Below are positions 45,150 through 53,724 of a DNA stretch of 64,000 nt, in pieces. The notes under the pieces are model-generated. The model had not been told where the DNA came from. It saw only the letters and a program-made list of their open reading frames with translations, and ran no database searches. Numbering within the stretch: the first letter of the stretch is position 1; every line of letters begins with the position of its first letter. The DNA is from Burkholderiales bacterium RIFCSPLOWO2_12_FULL_61_40 (lineage in GTDB: Bacteria; Pseudomonadota; Gammaproteobacteria; Burkholderiales; Burkholderiaceae_C): positions 115,479 through 179,478 of the forward strand of contig MESI01000102.1 in NCBI GenBank assembly GCA_001770935.1, read 5' to 3'. Made by a program: the position numbers and the translations under genes.

Positions 45150-45533
45150 TTATTCCGCTGCCTGGGTTGGAATGTGCGAGCGCTCTTCCTGGATGCGGTT
45201 GTTGGCGTCCACAAACACCAGCTTCGGCTTATGGCTGGCGACCTGGTCTTCTTGCACCTGGGCAAAGGCGGCAATGATGACCAAGTCGCCCGCGCTGGCG
45301 CGCCGTGCGGCCGAGCCGTTCACGGAAATCATGCCGGAGCCACGCTCGCCCTTGATGGCGTAGGTGACAAAACGTTCGCCGTTGTTGATGTTCCAGATGT
45401 GGATCTGTTCGTTTTCGGCGATGTTGGAGGCATCCAGCAGGTCTTCGTCAATGGCACAGGAACCCTCGTAGTGCAGTTCGCACTGGGTCACGGCCACACG
45501 GTGGATTTTGGATTTGAGCAGGGTACGGAACAT
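45150..45533 (-). CDS. panD: aspartate 1-decarboxylase
   Basis: The 127-residue pro-enzyme starts [19 protein letters not shown] and contains YEGSCAID, in which Gly-Ser is the self-cleavage site producing the pyruvoyl group, then [19 protein letters not shown]. It makes beta-alanine from aspartate for pantothenate. ATG 45533 is the family start; the frame extends upstream to 45566 into the nadB end. It follows nadB by 10 nt, so both aspartate-consuming enzymes are cotranscribed. Confidence 0.94.
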   Translation of the reverse strand: MFRTLLKSKIHRVAVTQCELHYEGSCAIDEDLLDASNIAENEQIHIWNINNGERFVTYAIKGERGSGMISVNGSAARRASAGDLVIIAAFAQVQEDQVASHKPKLVFVDANNRIQEERSHIPTQAAE

Positions 45534-45543
45534 GGTAAAAAAA

Positions 45544-47145
45544 TTAGGGTGAAAGGATGGTGTCACGCACCTCGGGGTTGAGTTGCGGGTAGTCGCGGCT
45601 GAAATGCAGGCCGCGGCTTTCGTGGCGGGCTTGGGCGCTTTTGACGATCAAGTCGGCCACCTGGACCAGGTTGCGCAGCTCCAGCAGGTCACGGGTGACA
45701 TGAAAGTGGGCGTAAAACTCCTGAATTTCGTCTTGCAGCAGCGCAATACGGTGGGCCGCGCGCTCCAGGCGTTTGTTGGTGCGCACAATGCCGACGTAAT
45801 CCCACATGAAGCGGCGCAGTTCGTCCCAGTTGTGCGAGATCACCACCGACTCGTCGGAGTCGGTGACGCGGCTGTCGTCCCAGGCGGGCAGCGGCATTGC
45901 CGAGGCGCCGTTGGCGTCTTCAATGGCCTGGATGGCGGCGCGGGCAAACACCATGCACTCCACCAGCGAGTTGCTGGCCAGGCGGTTGGCGCCATGCAGG
46001 CCGCTGCAGGCGGTTTCTCCGATGGCGTACAGGCCTGCCACATCGGTGCGCCCCGACAGGTCGGCCTTGACGCCACCGCAGGTGTAGTGGGCGGCAGGCA
46101 CCACGGGAATGGGTTGTTTGCTGATGTCGATGCCCAGTTCGAGGCAGCGGGCGTAGATGTTGGGGAAGTGCTCCTGGATGAAGCTCAGGGGCTGGTGCGA
46201 GATGTCCAGGTACACACAGTCAAAGCCGCCCTTTTTCATCTCGAAGTCGATGGCGCGGGCCACCACATCGCGTGGGGCCAGTTCGGCCCGCGCATCGTGG
46301 CTGGGCATGAAGCGGGTGCCGTCGGGCAGCAGCAGGCGGCCGCCTTCGCCCCGCACCGCTTCGCTGATCAAGAATGACTTGGCGTGCGGGTGGTACAGGC
46401 AGGTGGGGTGGAACTGGATGAACTCCATGTTCTGCACCCGGCAGCCCGCGCGCCAGGCGGCGGCAATGCCGTCGCCAGTAGCCGTGTCGGGGTTGGTGGT
46501 GTAGAGGTAGACCTTGCCTGCGCCGCCGGTGGCCAATATGGTGTGCGGCGCCTGGAAGGTCAGCACTTCATCGGTGACGTCGTCCAGCGCGTACAGGCCC
46601 AAACACTGGTTGGCGGCGTGCGGGTCGGAATGGGCCAGCTTGGCGCTGGTGATCAGGTCCACCAGGGTGTGGTGTTCAAACAGGCTGATGTTGGGGCGCT
46701 GCTGGATGCGTTCAATCAGGGTGCGCTGCACGGCCGCGCCGGTGGCGTCGGTCACATGCACAATGCGCCGCGCGCTGTGACCGCCTTCGCGGGTGAGGTG
46801 CAACTGGCCGTCTTCCTCTGAGAACGGTACGCCCATTTTTTGCAGCCAGGCAATGGACTCGGGGGCGTGTTCCACCACAAAACGGGTGGCCTCCAGATCG
46901 CACAGGCCGGCGCCGGCCACCAGGGTGTCGTCCACATGGGCGTCAAAGGTATCGCCCTTGCCCCAGACAGCGGCAATGCCGCCCTGCGCCCAACCGCTGG
47001 AGCCTTCGCGCACCGCGCGTTTGGTGATGATGGCCACACGCTTGTCGGGCGGCAGCAGCAAGGCGGCGCTCAGGCCGGCCAGGCCGCTGCCGACGATCAG
47101 CACGTCAAATTCAAAAGAGGTAGGGTTCAACACGGTGGCGCTCAT
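45544..47145 (-). CDS. nadB: L-aspartate oxidase
   Basis: The 533-residue flavoprotein has the FAD motif [31 protein letters not shown], the active-site region [13 protein letters not shown], and [20 protein letters not shown]. It also has [19 protein letters not shown]. It oxidises aspartate to iminoaspartate, the first step of de novo NAD synthesis, upstream of NadA and NadC encoded 5 kb away on the other strand. Its length is normal. Confidence 0.95.
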   Translation of the reverse strand: MSATVLNPTSFEFDVLIVGSGLAGLSAALLLPPDKRVAIITKRAVREGSSGWAQGGIAAVWGKGDTFDAHVDDTLVAGAGLCDLEATRFVVEHAPESIAWLQKMGVPFSEEDGQLHLTREGGHSARRIVHVTDATGAAVQRTLIERIQQRPNISLFEHHTLVDLITSAKLAHSDPHAANQCLGLYALDDVTDEVLTFQAPHTILATGGAGKVYLYTTNPDTATGDGIAAAWRAGCRVQNMEFIQFHPTCLYHPHAKSFLISEAVRGEGGRLLLPDGTRFMPSHDARAELAPRDVVARAIDFEMKKGGFDCVYLDISHQPLSFIQEHFPNIYARCLELGIDISKQPIPVVPAAHYTCGGVKADLSGRTDVAGLYAIGETACSGLHGANRLASNSLVECMVFARAAIQAIEDANGASAMPLPAWDDSRVTDSDESVVISHNWDELRRFMWDYVGIVRTNKRLERAAHRIALLQDEIQEFYAHFHVTRDLLELRNLVQVADLIVKSAQARHESRGLHFSRDYPQLNPEVRDTILSP

Positions 47146-47162
47146 GGGAAAGATCGGGTGGG

Positions 47163-48893
47163 TCAGGCGGAAACGGCGGCGTCCGCTTCGGTCGTGGAGG
47201 GGGTGTCGGGGAGGGCTGCGTCAATGGCCTGCGCCACGGTGGCAACCAAATTGTCTTTGGACAGCAGTGCGACCAGGCCGCAACGCTCCAAAATGTCTTG
47301 TGGCTGGAATTTCAGTCCGCAGGCAATCAGGCGGACATGGTGCTTTTTGCAGACGCGGGCCAGGTCCAGCAGGGTGTCTGCACCCGAGGAGTCGATGTAC
47401 ATCACGTTTTTAAAATCCACGACCAGCACCTCGGTGGGTAAATGGTCTTCCAGCTCTTCGATGAGCTTGACGGCGCCAAAAAAGATGGCGCCATACAGAC
47501 GGTACACGGCCACACGCCGCTCCATCCCGGCCAGGCGCGGCTGGTCTTGGGTGCTGACGCGCTCGGAACGCGACAGGCTGGAAATACGGTAAATAAAGGT
47601 AATACAGGCCGCCACCAGCCCGACTTCCACCGCCACCGTCAGGTCGAACACCACGGTGAGAAAGAACACGGCCAGCAGCGTGGCCCGGTAGGGCATTCGG
47701 AACTGGCGCAGGTGGGCAAATTCGCGCCATTCGCCCATGTTCCAGGCCACAAACATCAAAATCGCGGCCATGGCGGCCAGAGGAATATCCTGTGCCAGAG
47801 GGGCCGCCACCAGCACCACCACCAACAGCGTGAGCGCATGCACGATACCGGCCACCGGGCTGGTTCCGCCGCTTTTGACGTTGGTGACGGTGCGGGCGAT
47901 GGTGCCGGTGGCGGGCATGCCGCCAAAAAAGGGCGTGACGAAGTTGGCAATACCCTGGGCCATCAGCTCCTGGTTGGGGTTGTGGCGGTCTTCGATCATG
48001 CCGTCAGCCACCCGCGCGCACAACAGGGACTCAATGGCCCCCAGCAGCGCCAGCGTGATCGCTGGAATGAACAGAAAGCGGGCCGACGCCCAGGAAAATT
48101 CTGGCCATTGCAGTGTGGGCAGGCTGGAGGGGATGCCGCCGAAGCGGCTGCCAATGGTTTCCACCGGCAGACCGGTGATGGCCACAAAGGCCGTGGCAAA
48201 CACCAGCGCCACCACCGATCCGGGCACCACGGACAAACGCGCTGCCCACGGACGGGTTTTACCCCAGGTGGGCACCGCAAACTGCCACAGCAAAATAGTG
48301 CCCAGGCTCGCCAGCGCCAGCAGGGCGGCCAAGGGGTTGAGCGTGGGCAGCGCGTTCTTCAGCGCCACCAGGATTCCAAAGAAATCGGCAGGCATGGCCA
48401 CCACCTGCAGGCCCAAAAGGTCTTTGACCTGCGACAGCGCAATCAGCACCGCAATGCCATTGGTAAAGCCGATGACCACGGCGATGGGAATGAAACGTAT
48501 CAGGGTGCCGAGTTTGAAAAACCCCATGGCAAACAGCATCACCCCCGACATGGCCGTGGCCAGGATCAGGTTGGCCAGGCCATACCGCTCCACGATGCCA
48601 TAGACAATGACGATGAAGGCGCCCGCCGGTCCGCCAATCTGCACCCGGCTGCCACCCAGGGCGGAAATCAGAAAACCGGCAATGATGGCGGTGAAGATTC
48701 CCGCTTCGGGTTTGAGTCCGCTGGCAATGGCAAAGGCCATGGCCAGTGGGAGCGCCACAACGCCCACCGTCAAGCCTGCTCCCGCGTCCTGGATGAACTG
48801 TTGCCGGTTGTAGCCCTTGAGGGTGTCCAGCAGGCGTGGGCGAAACACCGGTGGCGTTCTCTGGGGGGTGGGGGGGCTGGACATGGCGGGCAT
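47163..48893 (-). CDS. SulP-family anion transporter with STAS domain
   Basis: The 576-residue protein has ten or more hydrophobic segments between residues about 30 and 420. It includes GLTVGVVALPLAMAFAIASG, GPAGAFIVIVYGIVERYG, PFFGGMPATGTIARTVTN and the cytosolic STAS domain (about 450-550, VVDFKNVMYIDSSGADTLLD). SulP proteins carry sulfate, bicarbonate or dicarboxylates; the substrate is not predictable from sequence alone. ATG 48893 (or 48884) is chosen over the open frame to 49103. It starts 17 nt upstream of nadB on the same strand. Confidence 0.88.
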   Translation of the reverse strand: MPAMSSPPTPQRTPPVFRPRLLDTLKGYNRQQFIQDAGAGLTVGVVALPLAMAFAIASGLKPEAGIFTAIIAGFLISALGGSRVQIGGPAGAFIVIVYGIVERYGLANLILATAMSGVMLFAMGFFKLGTLIRFIPIAVVIGFTNGIAVLIALSQVKDLLGLQVVAMPADFFGILVALKNALPTLNPLAALLALASLGTILLWQFAVPTWGKTRPWAARLSVVPGSVVALVFATAFVAITGLPVETIGSRFGGIPSSLPTLQWPEFSWASARFLFIPAITLALLGAIESLLCARVADGMIEDRHNPNQELMAQGIANFVTPFFGGMPATGTIARTVTNVKSGGTSPVAGIVHALTLLVVVLVAAPLAQDIPLAAMAAILMFVAWNMGEWREFAHLRQFRMPYRATLLAVFFLTVVFDLTVAVEVGLVAACITFIYRISSLSRSERVSTQDQPRLAGMERRVAVYRLYGAIFFGAVKLIEELEDHLPTEVLVVDFKNVMYIDSSGADTLLDLARVCKKHHVRLIACGLKFQPQDILERCGLVALLSKDNLVATVAQAIDAALPDTPSTTEADAAVSA

Positions 48894-48939
48894 GGACGCT
48901 ATTGTGGGCCTAAGCGTGCTGTCAAAAAAGTGTGCATTG

Positions 48940-49698
48940 TCAATGGTGACCGGGATGGTGCGGGTCGATCCAGTTTTTGGCATCGTCAACCACAGGGCGC
49001 CAGACCAGCAGCACCAGCCAGACCGCCAAGGGCAGGGTGGCGATAAAACCGACCGACTTGAAACCCACCGCGCCCAGCAGGCTGCCCACAAAAAAACTTC
49101 CAATCAGAGTGGCATGGATGCGCAACTTGTGCCGGTTGGCGGTCACCAAGGTATCGCGGGTCAAACGGTTGAAGTAAAACAGTTTGCCCAGTTCGATGCC
49201 CAAATCGGTGACCAGGCCGGTGATGTGGGTGGTGCGAATCTCGGCGTGGGAGATTTTGGTGATCACGGCGTTTTGCAGCCCCATGATGAAACACAGCACC
49301 AGTACCGTGAGCGGCACAAACAAACCGGCAAAAAAGTTGATGCCGGTGCCAAACAGGCCAAAAAGCAACAACAAGGCCGCTTCCACCAGCAGGGGGCGGC
49401 CATAAGCGCTTTGCAGCTTGCGGCGCAGCGCCCAGTTCACCATCCAGGTGGTGGTCATGGCGCCGCCAATGAACGCGAACAGCGAAGCCAGCCCGACCAA
49501 GGCCAAACTCGCCTGGCCCAACACCAGGTTATCCGCCACGCCGGAGAGCACCCCCGTCATGTGGGAGGTGTATTGCCCCACCGCCAAAAAACCACCCGCA
49601 TTGGTGGCACCCGCCACAAAACTCAGGGTGGCGCCCAGGCGGAGGTTGTTCTGGGCGGTGCGCTGGACCGAGGTCCAACCGCGTAGCTGGGGAATCAT
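48940..49698 (-). CDS. DUF1275 (YoaK-type) family membrane protein
   Basis: The 252-residue protein has six hydrophobic segments and the family hallmarks LSFVAGATNAGGFLAVGQYTSH near residue 30, FIGGAMTTTWMV, and FIMGLQNAVITKISHAEIRT near residue 145. This matches DUF1275, a family of small inner-membrane proteins without established function. It begins 12 nt after the metG stop codon, so it is probably read through from metG. ATG 49698 is the obvious start. Confidence 0.86.
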   Translation of the reverse strand: MIPQLRGWTSVQRTAQNNLRLGATLSFVAGATNAGGFLAVGQYTSHMTGVLSGVADNLVLGQASLALVGLASLFAFIGGAMTTTWMVNWALRRKLQSAYGRPLLVEAALLLLFGLFGTGINFFAGLFVPLTVLVLCFIMGLQNAVITKISHAEIRTTHITGLVTDLGIELGKLFYFNRLTRDTLVTANRHKLRIHATLIGSFFVGSLLGAVGFKSVGFIATLPLAVWLVLLVWRPVVDDAKNWIDPHHPGHH

Positions 49699-49710
49699 GG
49701 CTGCGACGCC

Positions 49711-51855
49711 TTAGTGCACCCGCATCCCGGCCTGCGCCCCGGCAAAGGGTTCCAGCACATAGATGCCGGGCTGGGTTTTTTCGTCCGCGTGGCTGGCCGC
49801 CAGCACCATGCCCTCGCTCATGCCGAATTTCATCTTGCGCGGCGCCAGGTTGGCCACCATCACCGTCAGCTTGCCGATGAGCTGCTCGGGCTGGTAGCTG
49901 CTGGCAATGCCGGAGAACACATTGCGGGTGGTGGGCTGGCCGTCGGCATCCTTCTCGCCCACGTCCAGCGTCAGGCGCAGGAGCTTGGTGGAGCCTTCCA
50001 CGGCTTCGCAGTTCAGGATTTTGGCGATGCGCAGGTCGATCTTGGCGAAGTCGTCGATGCCGATGGTCGGCGCGAGCGCCTCGCCGCCGGGGGCGTTGGG
50101 GTCCACGGGGGTGGCGGGTGCCGCTGCTTTTGCTATCTTTTTAGGAGCTGCTTGCGCAGGTTCTATAAGGGCTGGAGCCTCTTTTGGTTCAAAAAGTGCG
50201 TCCAGTTGCTCGGGGGTGACGCGGGCAATCAGGTGCTGGTAGGGGGCAATGGCGTCCACATCGGCGCTGGTGTTCCAGTCTTGCATGCTGGTGCCGACAA
50301 AGCCTTGCACCGCTTGCGCCAAGGAGGGCAGTACCGGCGCCAGGTAACGTGTCAGGGCCGCAAAGGTGTTGATCAACACCGAACACACCTGGTGCAGCGC
50401 CTCGTTGTTGGCGGTGTCCTTGGCCAGGTCCCAGGGTTTGTTTTGGTCCACATAGGCGTTCACCTTGTCGGCCAGCAGCATGATCTCGCGGGTGGCCTTG
50501 CCGAATTCGCGGGCGTCGTAGAGTTGGGCCAGGGTGTCGGCCGCACCGCGCACCTCGGCCAGCAGGGCCGTGCCTTGCGCGCCAAAGGCATGGGTGAGCT
50601 GGCCGTCGAAGCGCTTGGTCAGAAAACCGGCCGCCCGTGACGCAATATTCACAAACTTGCCAATCAAATCGCTGTTCACCCGCGCCATGAAGTCGTCTGC
50701 GTTGAAATCGATGTCTTCGTTGCGGGCCGAGAGCTTGGCCGCCAGGTAGTAGCGCAGCCACTCGGGGTTCATGCCTAAGCTCAGGTACTTGAGCGGGTCC
50801 AGCCCGGTGCCGCGGCTTTTGCTCATCTTTTCGCCGTTGTTCACGGTCAGGAAACCGTGCACAAACACGTTGTCCGGCGTTTTGCGGCCGCTGAAATGCA
50901 GCATGGCGGGCCAGAACAGGGTGTGGAAAGTGACGATGTCCTTGCCGATGAAGTGGTACTGCTCCAGCTTGGAGTTTTTCATGTAGGCCGCGTAGTCCAA
51001 GCCGCGTTTGTCCAGCAGGTTTTTCAACGAGGCCAAGTAGCCCACGGGCGCGTCCAGCCAGACGTAGAAGTATTTGCCCGGCGCGTCGGGAATCTCGATG
51101 CCAAAGTAGGGCGCGTCGCGGGAAATGTCCCAGTCGCCCAGGCCTTCGCTCTTGGAACCGTCGGGGTTGGTGCGGATGGAGAACCATTCCTTGATCTTGT
51201 TGGCTACCTCGGGCTGCAGCTTGCCGTCTTGCGTCCACTGCTCCAGAAACGCCACGCAGCGCGGGTCGGACAGTTTGAAGAAGAAGTGCTCGGAATTTTT
51301 GAGTTCGGGCTTGGCGCCGGACAGGGCAGAGAAGGGGTTGATCAGGTCGGTGGGCGCGTAGACCGAGCCGCAGACCTCGCAGTTGTCGCCGTACTGGTCC
51401 AGGGCGTGGCACTTGGGGCACTCGCCCTTGATGTAGCGGTCCGGCAAAAACATGTTCTTCTCGGGGTCGAAGAACTGCTCGATGGTCTTGCTCTCGATCA
51501 GCGAACCGTCGGCGCGGTCGCGCAGGTCGCGGTAAATCTGGCGCGCCAGTTCGTGGTTCTCGGGGGCGTCGGTGCTGTGCCAGTTGTCAAAACTGATGTG
51601 AAAGCCGTCCAGGTACTGCTTGCGCCCGGCCGCAATGTCGGCCACAAACTGCTGCGGCGTTTTGCCCGCCTTCTCGGCGGCAATCATGATGGGCGCGCCA
51701 TGGGTGTCGTCCGCCCCAACAAAATCGACCGCGTTGCCCCGCATGCGCTGGAAGCGCACCCAGATATCGGCCTGGATGTACTCCATGATGTGGCCGATGT
51801 GGAAGTTTCCGTTGGCGTAGGGCAGGGCGGTGGTGACGAAGAGTTGGCGTGGCAT
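49711..51855 (-). CDS. metG: methionine--tRNA ligase with C-terminal tRNA-binding domain
   Basis: The 714-residue synthetase has the HIGH motif in [13 protein letters not shown], the zinc knuckles [18 protein letters not shown], and the KMSKS loop [10 protein letters not shown] long linker (about residues 555-610) leads to the C-terminal dimerisation/tRNA-binding OB domain [20 protein letters not shown]. Part of the linker is encoded by dispersed element copy 5 in frame, giving an Ala/Pro/Lys-rich stretch. ATG 51855 is used; the frame continues to 51957 as a shadow. It is divergent from the WYL gene. Confidence 0.95.
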   Translation of the reverse strand: MPRQLFVTTALPYANGNFHIGHIMEYIQADIWVRFQRMRGNAVDFVGADDTHGAPIMIAAEKAGKTPQQFVADIAAGRKQYLDGFHISFDNWHSTDAPENHELARQIYRDLRDRADGSLIESKTIEQFFDPEKNMFLPDRYIKGECPKCHALDQYGDNCEVCGSVYAPTDLINPFSALSGAKPELKNSEHFFFKLSDPRCVAFLEQWTQDGKLQPEVANKIKEWFSIRTNPDGSKSEGLGDWDISRDAPYFGIEIPDAPGKYFYVWLDAPVGYLASLKNLLDKRGLDYAAYMKNSKLEQYHFIGKDIVTFHTLFWPAMLHFSGRKTPDNVFVHGFLTVNNGEKMSKSRGTGLDPLKYLSLGMNPEWLRYYLAAKLSARNEDIDFNADDFMARVNSDLIGKFVNIASRAAGFLTKRFDGQLTHAFGAQGTALLAEVRGAADTLAQLYDAREFGKATREIMLLADKVNAYVDQNKPWDLAKDTANNEALHQVCSVLINTFAALTRYLAPVLPSLAQAVQGFVGTSMQDWNTSADVDAIAPYQHLIARVTPEQLDALFEPKEAPALIEPAQAAPKKIAKAAAPATPVDPNAPGGEALAPTIGIDDFAKIDLRIAKILNCEAVEGSTKLLRLTLDVGEKDADGQPTTRNVFSGIASSYQPEQLIGKLTVMVANLAPRKMKFGMSEGMVLAASHADEKTQPGIYVLEPFAGAQAGMRVH
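50131..50195 (+). repeat. dispersed element copy 5, located inside metG
   Basis: The sequence contains TTTTAGGAGCTGCTTGCGCA, then CTATAAGGGCTGGAGCC, clearly related to the intergenic copies. Here it is coding: it is read in frame on the minus strand as the [17 protein letters not shown] part of the MetRS linker between the catalytic core and the OB domain. Being in a flexible linker, the insertion could be tolerated. Confidence 0.72.
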
Positions 51856-51973
51856 GGGGCAGGGCTTTCTAGAGAGCCCTGATTTTAGTCGGCGTCGTTT
51901 GTGTCTTGTGCAGCCGATTCCGGGGGGCGAAGCCGAGTCCTCCATAATCATTCCCAAAAACAGGGAGGAGACT

Positions 51974-52951
51974 ATGGACCGAACCGAGCGGCTTTACAAA
52001 ATCAAGGAACTGCTGCGCCAGCGCACAGTGGTCAGCTTTGCGGCCCTGCAGTCGGCATTGGAGGTGTCGCGCTCCACGCTCAAGCGCGATATCGAATACC
52101 TCAGCACCCGCCTGAATAACCCCATACAGTGGAATCGCGAGGCCGGAGGCTACCGACTGGTCGAGTCCGCCCAAACCGTGAACACGGCCCATGAACTACC
52201 TGGCCTGTGGTTCTCATCCTCCGAAATCCATGCGCTGCTGACCATGCAGCACCTTTTGGCCAATCTGGACGCCGGGGGCTTGTTGACCCCCCACATTGCC
52301 CCGTTGATGGACCGGCTCAACGCCCTGTTGGGGGATGCGGGGGAAGAATCGACTCAGTTGCGCCGCCGGGTTCGCATCATCGGCTTGGCGCAACGGACCG
52401 TGGCTTTGCAGCACTTTCAATGCGTCGGAACGGCCCTTGTTCAGCGCAAGCGGCTGCAAATTGCCTATGCCGCGCGGGGTACCGGACAAACCAGTACCCG
52501 AGATGTTTCGCCGGTGCGGCTGGTTCACTACCGGGAGAACTGGTATCTGGACGCATGGTGTCACTTGCGCAACAGCCTGCGCAACTTTGCACTGGATGCC
52601 ATCACCACTGCCCGACTGCTGGAGACCCCCGCGCAGGATGTGGACGAAGCCACGCTCGACGCGGAGTCTGGCCCAAGCTACGGCATATTTTCTGGCGGCA
52701 CCGTCCAATGGGCGCAATTGCTGTTTACGCCAGAGCGCGCCCGCTGGGTGGCGCAGGAGCGTTGGCACCCCAGCCAGGAAGGGCAGGTGCAGCCCGACGG
52801 CAGCTACCTCCTGAGCATCCCCTACAGCGACCACCGCGAGCTGATCATGGACATCCTCAAGCATGGTGCGCACTGTGAGGTGTTGGAGCCAGCCAGCTTG
52901 CGGCAGGTGGTGGGGGAAGAGGTGGAGAAGATGCGGATGAAATATTTTTGA
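51974..52951 (+). CDS. WYL-domain transcriptional regulator upstream of the cas operon
   Basis: The 325-residue protein has an N-terminal winged HTH ([20 protein letters not shown], then [16 protein letters not shown]) and a WYL domain around residues 145-225 ([32 protein letters not shown]). A WCX-like C-terminus follows. WYL domains bind nucleic acid or nucleotide ligands and often control CRISPR-Cas and DNA-damage genes. The strong AGGGAGGAG at 51962-51970 marks ATG 51974 as the start. It ends 71 nt before cas5. Its GC-rich composition is host-like, unlike cas5-cas3. Confidence 0.88.
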   Translation: MDRTERLYKIKELLRQRTVVSFAALQSALEVSRSTLKRDIEYLSTRLNNPIQWNREAGGYRLVESAQTVNTAHELPGLWFSSSEIHALLTMQHLLANLDAGGLLTPHIAPLMDRLNALLGDAGEESTQLRRRVRIIGLAQRTVALQHFQCVGTALVQRKRLQIAYAARGTGQTSTRDVSPVRLVHYRENWYLDAWCHLRNSLRNFALDAITTARLLETPAQDVDEATLDAESGPSYGIFSGGTVQWAQLLFTPERARWVAQERWHPSQEGQVQPDGSYLLSIPYSDHRELIMDILKHGAHCEVLEPASLRQVVGEEVEKMRMKYF

Positions 52952-53022
52952 AATGGGTGGGGGTGGTTCATCTGGTGAACCTCATGCGTCTTATGCTCAA
53001 CACAAATTTAAGAAAAAAACTT

Positions 53023-53724
53023 ATGAAGAAATATCCAATTGGCTTTGAAATTGCCGGGCCAGCGGCGATGTTTGCTAGACCTGATACGGGTGCCGCTCCA
53101 ATTTCATACCCACTACCAACATGGTCGGCATGCAAAGCAATGTTTGAGGCGGTGGTGCGCGGTTTTTTTTCCAACGGGGCAGACCCGGCGGCATTTTTCA
53201 ATCCGACCAGTGTGGAAATTTGGCTCCCGGTTCGGTATGAAAAATATGTTGTCAACTACCGCGGGCCACTGCGAAAGGGCTCACAAATCAGTAAAGACGC
53301 GTCATATCAACTACCTGCAACTATTCTTGTCGATGTTTGTTTTCGCGTTAACGGCGACTGCATTCCTGTAGGGAGCTCACGGTCAGGCGGTGTCAACGCG
53401 GCACATGCCATGCAAGAAATGTTTATTCGGCGGTTGGCAAGGGGTGTTTCCAAATATGCACCCTGTCTTGGGTGGAAAGAATTTTTGCCAACGTACTTTG
53501 GCCCGTTTCGCAATCACGACATCGCTCCAGTATCCCCAGTTTTGCAAAGTGATCTCAATTTGGCTTTGCCGGCGTTCTTGCTATCAATGTGGGATGCCCC
53601 AGTACGCGGCACCTATCAGCCGTCGTTTAGAGAGTTGGATGTAAAGGGCGGCGTTCTTCGGTTTCCTGAGGTCACCGTAGTGAATGGAAAGCTTCATTTC
53701 GGTGAGGTTCCAAATGCTGATTGA
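53023..53724 (+). CDS. cas5: type I-C-like Cas5 (Cas5d), probable crRNA endonuclease
   Basis: The 233-residue protein begins KKYPIGFEIAGPAAMFARPD and has the RAMP-fold features of Cas5 of type I-C. These include LPTWSACKAMFEAVVRGFF, PVRYEKYVVNYRGPLRKG, the block NAAHAMQEMFIRRLARGVS and PCLGWKEFLPTYFGPF. No cas6 gene is present, so this protein would both cap the crRNA 5' handle and cut the repeat. I cannot confirm the catalytic Tyr/Lys/His triad. ATG 53023 is preferred; earlier in-frame ATGs exist in an AT-rich stretch. It overlaps cas8 by 11 nt. Confidence 0.85.
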   Translation: MKKYPIGFEIAGPAAMFARPDTGAAPISYPLPTWSACKAMFEAVVRGFFSNGADPAAFFNPTSVEIWLPVRYEKYVVNYRGPLRKGSQISKDASYQLPATILVDVCFRVNGDCIPVGSSRSGGVNAAHAMQEMFIRRLARGVSKYAPCLGWKEFLPTYFGPFRNHDIAPVSPVLQSDLNLALPAFLLSMWDAPVRGTYQPSFRELDVKGGVLRFPEVTVVNGKLHFGEVPNAD

